The notes beneath the pieces are model-generated. The model worked only from the letters and a program-made list of their open reading frames with translations. It was not told where the DNA came from and searched no databases. A program made the position numbers and the translations under genes. A stretch of DNA of 64,000 nt from Streptosporangium pseudovulgare (lineage in GTDB: Bacteria > Actinomycetota > Actinomycetes > Streptosporangiales > Streptosporangiaceae): the NCBI RefSeq assembly GCF_014648055.1, contig NZ_BMQJ01000004.1, positions 248,001-312,000 of the forward strand. The letters are read 5' to 3'. Positions 43,299 through 49,313 of the stretch are shown here, piece by piece (the stretch's first letter is position 1; each line of letters starts with the position of its first letter).

Positions 43299-43715
43299 AT
43301 GATTCTGACCAGCTTCTATCCGGTCGTCTGCACCAAGCGCCTGGCCGAGAGCCGGGACTTCTACGTCGGCCTGTTCGGCTTCGAGCCGACCTTCGAGGCG
43401 GACTGGTACGTGAGCCTGCGGCGGCCCGGCGCGCGGCCGTACGAGCTGGCCCTGCTCGACCACGAGCACCCGACGCTGCCCGAGGCGTACCGGGCGCCGG
43501 TGCGGGGGCTGCTGCTCGATTTCGAGGTGGAGGACGTCGACGCGGAGTGGGAGCGGCTGGTCGTACGGCACGGCCTGCGGCCCGAGCTGGAGCTGCGTAG
43601 CGAGGGCTTCGGGCAGCGGCACTTCATCGTCGCCGATCCGAGCGGGGTGCTGATCGACGTGATCACGCCGATCGAGCCGTCCGCCGAGTACGCGGAGCAG
43701 TTCAGGGCGGGCTAG
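43299..43715 (+). CDS. VOC/glyoxalase-family protein
   Basis: 138 aa. Two VOC modules: [20 protein letters not shown] and [19 protein letters not shown], ending [17 protein letters not shown]. Probably binds or inactivates the compound sensed by the divergent TetR. ATG 43299 has GAAAAGGG upstream; ATG 43281 lies inside the operator. Confidence 0.85.
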   Translation: MILTSFYPVVCTKRLAESRDFYVGLFGFEPTFEADWYVSLRRPGARPYELALLDHEHPTLPEAYRAPVRGLLLDFEVEDVDAEWERLVVRHGLRPELELRSEGFGQRHFIVADPSGVLIDVITPIEPSAEYAEQFRAG

Positions 43716-43778
43716 GGGATGATCACTTCCTGGGCCGGGCCGGGCCGACCGCCGCGGGGGCGAGGCCGAGCAGGACGG

Positions 43779-43812
43779 AGGGCCCGGTTCCAGGTCATGG
43801 AGCCGGACCTTT
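43779..43812 (+). terminator. Hairpin terminator (type 2 copy)
   Basis: GGGCCCGGTTCCA pairs with TGGAGCCGGACC, then TTTT. Near-identical to the hairpin after att copy 2 (31871-31903), but with no tRNA fragment beside it. Confidence 0.7.
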
Positions 43813-43891
43813 TGCCATTGCCACCTGGAAGATCCTTCGAACGGGTCCGGAAGGTGACCCTGGGTTCCTGGCCGGAAACCCAGCGGATGGC

Positions 43892-44299
43892 TCAGGCGGG
43901 GACGGGCTCCTGGCCGACGGCTTCAAAGGGGGGATAGCTCTCGCCGGCCATCCGTTCGGCCGCGTCGATGTAGTCGGCGAGGGCGTCGCGGGATCGGGCG
44001 AGCCTGTCCATCTGATCGTCCAGTCGCCGCAACCGTGACCGCATCGCGGCCAGCAACTCGGGACATCCGAGTAGCTCCGGGGCTTCTCCGGCCGCGCAGG
44101 GCAGCAGGTACGCGATGTCCTCGGAGGACAGGCCCGCACCGAGCAGGTGCCGGATCTGCTTCACCCGCAGTACGGCGTTCTCGTCGTACTCGCGGTAACC
44201 GTTCGCGCCGCGGTCCGCCTCCAGCAGCCCCTGGGCTTCGTAGTAGCGCAACTGATGGGTGTTCACGCCCGTCCGGCGACTCAGTTCCCCGATCAGCAT
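43892..44299 (-). CDS. MerR-family regulator
   Basis: 135 aa. N-terminal MLIGELSRRTGVNTHQLRYY (HTH and wing) and a long dimerisation helix; C-terminal CAAGEAPELLGCPELLAAM with two cysteines, possibly sensory. Divergent from the dehydrogenase gene; a MerR-type promoter with long spacer lies between. Confidence 0.9.
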   Translation of the reverse strand: MLIGELSRRTGVNTHQLRYYEAQGLLEADRGANGYREYDENAVLRVKQIRHLLGAGLSSEDIAYLLPCAAGEAPELLGCPELLAAMRSRLRRLDDQMDRLARSRDALADYIDAAERMAGESYPPFEAVGQEPVPA

Positions 44300-44310
44300 C
44301 GAGACCTCAC

Positions 44311-44342
44311 TTGACCTTCACACCGGTATCAACGTTGACGAT
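44311..44342 (+). promoter_or_regulatory. MerR-type promoter, leaderless
   Basis: TTGACC (44311-44316), a 20-bp spacer containing CTTCACACCGGTATCAAC, then GACGAT (44337-44342); the ATG at 44349 would be the +1. The over-long spacer is the hallmark of promoters that MerR proteins untwist. Confidence 0.6.
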
Positions 44343-44348
44343 GCTGCC

Positions 44349-45233
44349 ATGAACAGCAGAACCGACACACCCGTGACGGTCATCGGACTCGGGCTGATGG
44401 GCCGGGCGCTCGCCGGCGCGTTCCTGAGAGCCGGGCATCCCACGACCGTGTGGAACCGCACGACCTCCAAGGCCGACCAGCTGGTGGCCGAGGGCGCACG
44501 GCTGGCGCCGACGGTTGCCGACGCGCTCGGGGCGGGTTCCCTGACGATCATCTGCGTCACCGACTACCAGGCCGTGTACGAGCTGCTCGGCGCGAGCGAC
44601 GGCGAGCTGGACGGCAAGACGTTGATCAACCTGACCTCGGGCGACTCGACCCAGGCCAGGGAAGCCGCACAATGGGCCGGGCAACGCGGCGCCCACTACC
44701 TGGACGGCGCCATAATGGCCATCCCATCGGCGATCGGGACCGCCGAGGCGGTGATTCTGCACAGCGGGCCGCGGCCGGACTTCGAGGCGCACAGGTCGAC
44801 GCTCGACGCGCTTGGCACCGTCACCTACCTCGGTGCGGACCAGGGGCTGGCGTCCCTGTACGACGTGGCCGGCCTCGCCATGATGTGGAGCGTCCTGAAC
44901 GCCTGGCTCCAGGGCACCGCCCTGCTCAGGACGGCCGGGGTCGACGCCGCGACGTATGCGCCGTTCGCGCGGCAGATCGCTGCCACTGTTGCCGAATGGC
45001 TGCCCGGGTACGCCGAGCAGATCGACAGCGGCTCCTTCCCGGCCGAGGTGTCGGCCCTGGAGACCGACGCGCGGGCGATGGCACACCTGATCGAGGAGAG
45101 CGAGACGGTGGGTGTCAACACCGAACTGCCAAAGCTGTTCAAGTCGATGGCCGACCGCTCGATCGCCGCCGGACACGGTGGGGAGCAGTATCCGGTGCTG
45201 ATCGAGGAATTCAGCAGACCCCGTAAGAACTGA
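44349..45233 (+). CDS. NAD(P)-dependent beta-hydroxyacid dehydrogenase / imine reductase-like
   Basis: 294 aa. Rossmann motif VTVIGLGLMGRALAGAFLRAG; the active-site region DGAIMAIPSAIGT and the C-terminal helical domain match 6-phosphogluconate-dehydrogenase-like NAD-binding enzymes, especially imine-reductase-type members. No Shine-Dalgarno; probably leaderless. Controlled by the divergent MerR. Confidence 0.85.
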   Translation: MNSRTDTPVTVIGLGLMGRALAGAFLRAGHPTTVWNRTTSKADQLVAEGARLAPTVADALGAGSLTIICVTDYQAVYELLGASDGELDGKTLINLTSGDSTQAREAAQWAGQRGAHYLDGAIMAIPSAIGTAEAVILHSGPRPDFEAHRSTLDALGTVTYLGADQGLASLYDVAGLAMMWSVLNAWLQGTALLRTAGVDAATYAPFARQIAATVAEWLPGYAEQIDSGSFPAEVSALETDARAMAHLIEESETVGVNTELPKLFKSMADRSIAAGHGGEQYPVLIEEFSRPRKN

Positions 45234-45462
45234 CCAGCCCCGGCGCCGGGTTCTCAGCGGTCTCGGTGAAGCCGACTCCGTGCGGTCCGTGGGAAGCGAT
45301 CATCTCCACCCCGGGAGGCGATCTCCCAGGGCACCGGCCCACCCCGGCTCGCCCCCGCCCGTGAACACCCCGCAGGGCGGAAGGCCCGGCTCCAGCTCCT
45401 GGGGCCGGGACTTCGACAGCTCACGAAGCCGGGCCTTCGACGCTTTCGCGCTGCTCAGAGCA
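45234..45462. other. Intergenic, third dispersed-repeat unit
   Basis: GGGAAGCGATCATCTCC (45290-45306), CGTGAACACCCCG (45360-45372) and the type-2-like hairpin 45381-45415 repeat the order of 38.1-38.2 and 42.3-42.4 kb. No gene. Confidence 0.55.
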
Positions 45463-45481
45463 GATCTGCCGCAGGCGGATC
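45463..45481. promoter_or_regulatory. PopR-like operator upstream of the clpP pair
   Basis: GATCTGCC-GCA-GGCGGATC, a near-perfect dyad 40 bp before the clpP start. It differs by one core base from the TCTGCC-N3-GGCAGA core that I recall for Streptomyces PopR. Confidence 0.6.
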
Positions 45482-45520
45482 GCGTCGACGTCGATCCGGA
45501 ACGCCCCACATGATGGACGC

Positions 45521-46147
45521 ATGGGCGAAGAATCGAAACTTCCACTTTTCGACGCGCGGGTGAGACGTCAGCTTTACGAAGAGCGTGTTCTCGTTCTCGA
45601 CGGTCCTCTCGATGACGACAACGGGACGTTGCTCGCCACGCAACTGATAGCGCTCGCCACGCAGGACGCGTCGGCCGATATCGCATTGTGGATTCATTCC
45701 CCGGGCGGCTCGGTTCCATCGATGCTTGCGATCCGTGACATCATGCGGCTCATTCCCTGCGACGTGTCGACCCTCGCAATGGGTATCGCATACAGCGCCG
45801 GGCAGTTCCTGCTGTCATCGGGTACCCGAGGGAAGCGCCGCGCCCTGCCGCACGCACGTGTCCTGATGCACCAGGGCTCGGCCGGGATCGGTGGCACCGC
45901 GGTCGACATCGAGCTGCAGGCCGACGACCTCCGGCACACTCGCGACACGGTGCTCGGTCTCATCGCCGAGGACACGGGTCAGCCCGTGGAGCGCATATTC
46001 GAGGACTCCCTGCACGATCGCTGGTACACGGCGCAGGAGGCACTGGACTACGGCTTCATCGACGCGATCGTCCAGAGCTTCGACGAAATAGCGCCACGCA
46101 GCCGCCCGCGGTCCGGATTCGGCGTCACCGAAGGAGTCGGTAAGTGA
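45521..46147 (+). CDS. ClpP-family serine protease (ClpP3-like)
   Basis: 208 aa. The triad is intact: S92 (GIAYSAGQ), H117 (VLMHQGS), D162 (FEDSLHDRW). PGGSVPSMLAIRDIM is the family handle. It forms the proteolytic chamber of Clp with its partner ATPase. The next clpP gene overlaps by GTGA. Position beside a PopR-like gene suggests the inducible second clpP operon of streptomycetes (clpP3-clpP4) rather than the housekeeping clpP1P2. Confidence 0.88.
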   Translation: MGEESKLPLFDARVRRQLYEERVLVLDGPLDDDNGTLLATQLIALATQDASADIALWIHSPGGSVPSMLAIRDIMRLIPCDVSTLAMGIAYSAGQFLLSSGTRGKRRALPHARVLMHQGSAGIGGTAVDIELQADDLRHTRDTVLGLIAEDTGQPVERIFEDSLHDRWYTAQEALDYGFIDAIVQSFDEIAPRSRPRSGFGVTEGVGK

Positions 46148-46734
46148 GCACGTACACGATCCCCAACGTCATCGCCCAGAATCCGCGTGGCGAGCGGATC
46201 ATGGATGTCTACTCGCACCTTCTCACCGAGCGAATCGTCTATCTGGGGACCGCGATCGACGCGGGCGTCGCGAACGCGCTCATCGCACAGCTTATTTTTC
46301 TGGAGTCCGACAACCCCGAGGCCGGCATACAGTTCTATATCAACTGTGAGGGCGGGGACCCGAGCGCGATGCTCGCGATATATGACACCATGCGCTATAT
46401 CCGCCCGCAGGTTGAGACGACCTGCGTCGGGCAGGCCATCGCGGTGGGCGCCGTCCTTCTCGCCGCGGGCGCCGAAGGAAAGCGTGCCGCTCTCCCGCAC
46501 GCACGAGTGATCCTGCACCAACCGGCCGCTCAGGGGCGCGGAACGATCCCCGATCTCATCTTGCAGGCCGACGAGGTCGTACGTATCCGAGCGGACATCG
46601 AGCGCATACTGTCACGGCACACGGGTCAGACCGTCGAGACCCTGCGCGCCGACACCGACCACGATCGCGTGTTCACCGCGACCGCGGCCTTGGAGTACGG
46701 GCTCCTCGATCAGATCATCGAGGAGCGCTCATAG
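46144..46734 (+). CDS. ClpP-like protein lacking the catalytic serine
   Basis: 196 aa. ClpP fold with CEGGDPSAMLAIYDTM and VGQAIAVGAVLLAAG. The nucleophile position, Ser in GQAASMG-type proteins, is Ala100 (GCG at 46441-46443). H125 (ILHQP) and D170 (RADTDHDRVF) remain. A catalytically silent paralogue, comparable to ClpR, would form hetero-oligomers with the upstream active ClpP and change its specificity or gating. GTG start coupled to clpP. Confidence 0.87.
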   Translation: MSTYTIPNVIAQNPRGERIMDVYSHLLTERIVYLGTAIDAGVANALIAQLIFLESDNPEAGIQFYINCEGGDPSAMLAIYDTMRYIRPQVETTCVGQAIAVGAVLLAAGAEGKRAALPHARVILHQPAAQGRGTIPDLILQADEVVRIRADIERILSRHTGQTVETLRADTDHDRVFTATAALEYGLLDQIIEERS

Positions 46735-46761
46735 GCTCGTGAACGATCCCGGCTGGCCGCG

Positions 46762-47118
46762 TCAAGCGGCCAGGGCGTACGCCGCCGAGCAGGTGGCACC
46801 CCTCGACGTGCTGTTCTGAGCGGACCGCAGGCTCTCTGCGACGGCAAGGGTCAGATCGACCAGGGTGACGTCCAGCGCGCCGGCGACCGCGGCGATCATC
46901 TCGCTCGATGGCTCTTTGACGCCTCGTTCCATCTCGGAGAGATACTGCGGCGAGACGCCGGCGCGACGCGCCGTCTCGCTCAGCTTCTCGCCCCGCTCGT
47001 GACGAAGACCTCTGAGACGCTCACCGAGCACGTGCCGCCACAGCGGCTCGCGAGCCGGAGACGGCTTGGGGGCGGTCCGATCGGTCGCCGGACGTAGCGG
47101 CGGGACAGAGGAGGCCAT
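46762..47118 (-). CDS. PopR/ClgR-like XRE regulator
   Basis: 118 aa. HTH LRGLRHERGEKLSETARRAG then VSPQYLSEMERGVKEPSSEM, as in ClgR and PopR. The C-terminus ends ...AYALAA, an ssrA-like degron; Streptomyces PopR and ClgR are themselves degraded through C-terminal alanines. Convergent with the clpP pair, 27 bp apart. Likely activates it when housekeeping Clp is impaired, since loss of degradation would let it accumulate. Confidence 0.82.
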   Translation of the reverse strand: MASSVPPLRPATDRTAPKPSPAREPLWRHVLGERLRGLRHERGEKLSETARRAGVSPQYLSEMERGVKEPSSEMIAAVAGALDVTLVDLTLAVAESLRSAQNSTSRGATCSAAYALAA

Positions 47119-47471
47119 ACCTCACCATAGGTAGGCGACGCGTTCGAGTTCTGCCGGCTTCGCGCAGAGCGGAACCGTCCCCGCCTCCTCCGTCCGGACC
47201 CTCGGGGCCGGTGAGGATCGCGACCCGTCTGGACGTGACCCAGGTCAGGGGCCGTTCCCGAGAGGCCGGGAGCGGCCTCTCGCGTTGCCGTGCGACCACG
47301 CGTCCTCGACGATCGCCGCGGAAACGGCCCGCCGTTCGTGGTCCTGGAGACGGGCGCGGCGAACGGCCACCCGGGGGCGCTCCGCCCCGTACGCGAGACG
47401 CTCGGCTGGGAGACAGCCGAGCGTCCGCGTCTTCTATCTTCGAACTTCGCCGGAACGCCGGGCCGGCGCCC
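47119..47471. other. Intergenic with relic of the tRNA-Ala terminator region
   Basis: 47239-47299 resembles 30057-30120 (CCAGGTCAGGGGCCG ... GGGAGCGGCC ... GCGTTGCCG), with hairpin 47249-47277. It is the rightmost such copy, about 17 kb from tRNA-Ala. No gene supported. Confidence 0.6.
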
Positions 47472-49037
47472 TCACGCGGGCACGATGAGTCCCGCGGACA
47501 CCAGGGCCGCGAGGCCCGCCTCCAGGCGTTCGTCTGTGACGTCCCCCGTCGCCGCGCGGTACCGGCTCCGGATGGAGTCGATGTCCCCGCCGTCGCAGAG
47601 GGCGTAGATGGCCCAGGCGTGCTCGTTGAGCCAGCGGAACCGCGGGGGTTCCGGAGAGAACGCGAGCAGTTGCCGGTGCTCGGGAATCGGGCACGCGAAG
47701 ACCGGCTCCGCCTTCCGGTATCCCGAGACCGGGACCGAGACCGGGACCGGGACCGGCTCGTCCGACACCGGGCGCCGAGCCGGTTCCGGGAGCGCCGTGT
47801 CGGCCGCGCCTCCGGGCTCGCCCGTCCCGGCGGCCACCGCGGGTCCGCCCGCGGATCCGGTCCCCGGCGCGAGAGCGTCCAGCGCCTCCAGCAGCCAGTC
47901 CACGAACCGCCCGCCCTCGGGGGTCAGCTGGTCGCGGTACGTCTCGGCCGCCTGCCGGCCGAGGTATCGCGCGCGCTGCAGGCCGGTGAGGTAATCGCCG
48001 GTCTCCGCCGCCTCGCTCCCCTCGGTCGGCGCGTCGACGACCTCGGTCTTCGGCGGCTCGCCGTACCGGTCGCGCAACTCGGCCGGGGCATCGGCCGCCG
48101 CCGCGCGGAAGAGCACCATGTGGACGTACACGTGCAGGGCGAAGAGCACCCGGGTCAGGGCCCATGAGCTGATCCGCCATGGGATGGGCACCGTCTGGTC
48201 GGGGTCGCGCACCATGGAGCACGTCCGCAGGATGTCGAACAGCTTGAGATGCAGACCCTCGTGGAGCAGGATCTCCGCGGTCATCCACGGGTCGCCGAGC
48301 TGTTCCGGCGCCATGAGGACGGCGGACGGCAGCGGATCGCCACCCGCGAGCGAGTTGAACGGACCGTCCGTCATCTCGCCGCGCGCGAATCCCACGAGCG
48401 AGATGTGCGGGAGGACCCCGGCGGCCGCGTTGGGCAGGAGATCGGCCAGCAGCGCCCGGCCCCGATGGAGCGCCACGAGCATGTCCTCATCCGGGACGAC
48501 CCTGCCGGCGTCACGGGCGTCGGCGAGGGACCCGGCGAGGAGTTCCTCCAGCCGGTCCGCCACGACCTGTTCGGCGGGGGAGGCCGGCCGCAGCTCGGTC
48601 CACACCCACGCGGGGCTCCGGTCGGGGGACAGCAGGACCGCGGGGGCGGTCAACCGTTCGCAGGGGCCCCGGCCTTCGGAGAAGGCGCCCAGATCGAGGG
48701 CGAGGTAGTGCGCGAGCGAGCCGGGCTCGGCGGCCCCGTTCTCCAGGGCGACGACGTCGTCCTCGAAGGCGTTCCGCAGGACGGGGTCGTACATCATCGG
48801 GCGCAGCGCCGCGTCGTCCAGCTCGGCGAGCTGCTTGAAAAGCGGCGCGGCGTCGGGTAGGCGTCCGGCCAGGACGGTCAGTCCCAGGCGGTAACGGGCG
48901 ATGTTCTTGGCTTCGATGACGGTGCTGGCCCCGAACTCGGGGTCGGATGCCAACGCCAGGTCGGCCTGTTCGGTGAGGTTCAACGTGCCGCCGTCCTCCG
49001 CAGCTTGCCAGGGTGTCTGGGACGGCGGTACGGGCAC
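47472..49037 (-). CDS. HExxH putative peptide-modifying enzyme with PqqD-like C-terminus
   Basis: 521 aa. A helical N-terminal region precedes H259-E-G-L-H263 (ILLHEGLHLKLFDIL); H302 and H306 (ALHVYVHM) are further possible ligands. The pattern matches the HEXXH-motif domain found in RiPP clusters, some members of which are 2-oxoglutarate-dependent peptide beta-hydroxylases. A Pro/Val-rich linker (about 395-425) leads to a PqqD-like segment (about 455-520: RFRWLNEHAWAIYALCDGG ... LEAGLAALVSAGLI), probably the leader-binding RRE. GTG 49037 lies in a perfect hairpin; TTG 48983, with GGAGG 11 nt before it, is an alternative. Downstream of a 43-codon peptide gene and a SARP regulator. Confidence 0.75.
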   Translation of the reverse strand: MPVPPSQTPWQAAEDGGTLNLTEQADLALASDPEFGASTVIEAKNIARYRLGLTVLAGRLPDAAPLFKQLAELDDAALRPMMYDPVLRNAFEDDVVALENGAAEPGSLAHYLALDLGAFSEGRGPCERLTAPAVLLSPDRSPAWVWTELRPASPAEQVVADRLEELLAGSLADARDAGRVVPDEDMLVALHRGRALLADLLPNAAAGVLPHISLVGFARGEMTDGPFNSLAGGDPLPSAVLMAPEQLGDPWMTAEILLHEGLHLKLFDILRTCSMVRDPDQTVPIPWRISSWALTRVLFALHVYVHMVLFRAAAADAPAELRDRYGEPPKTEVVDAPTEGSEAAETGDYLTGLQRARYLGRQAAETYRDQLTPEGGRFVDWLLEALDALAPGTGSAGGPAVAAGTGEPGGAADTALPEPARRPVSDEPVPVPVSVPVSGYRKAEPVFACPIPEHRQLLAFSPEPPRFRWLNEHAWAIYALCDGGDIDSIRSRYRAATGDVTDERLEAGLAALVSAGLIVPA

Positions 49038-49049
49038 GCCCGTACCGCC
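49024..49049 (-). promoter_or_regulatory. Perfect 12-bp hairpin between peptide gene and enzyme gene
   Basis: GGCGGTACGGGC and GCCCGTACCGCC with a 2-base loop, 23 nt after the peptide stop. The annotated GTG start of the enzyme falls in the loop. It would stabilise or terminate the peptide mRNA and limit enzyme translation. Confidence 0.7.
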
Positions 49050-49072
49050 GCCGGTCGAGTCGTCTCAGACGG

Positions 49073-49204
49073 TCACTGCTGCGGCGACGCCGGGGCCCCG
49101 TAGGCGGGGTACCAGGCGCGCTCGTGCGAGGAGTCGGTCAGCACGGTCGGCTGCCCGTCGGTCCTCAGGGAGAAGGCAGGCGGGGTCACGTTCTGGGTGG
49201 GCAT
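49073..49204 (-). CDS. Candidate RiPP precursor peptide, 43 aa
   Basis: Begins MPTQNVTPPAFSLRTD and ends ERAWYPAYGAPASPQQ. ATG 49204 has GGAGG 6 nt upstream, the strongest such site in the locus. No cysteines, a single His; the aromatic, Pro-rich C-terminus (AWYPAYG) is a plausible core and the N-terminal ~28 residues a leader. It lies between the SARP gene and the HExxH/PqqD gene on the same strand. Precursor identity is inferred from position, size and ribosome-binding site. Confidence 0.6.
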   Translation of the reverse strand: MPTQNVTPPAFSLRTDGQPTVLTDSSHERAWYPAYGAPASPQQ

Positions 49205-49313
49205 GGTTCCTCCGTCGGTGTCGGTACGGACCACGGTCGCCGCACCGTTTTCCCGGTGCGACTCGGCAAGGTTCACCCACCGGCGCATAACGGGCGCATA
49301 ACCTCATGCCGGC

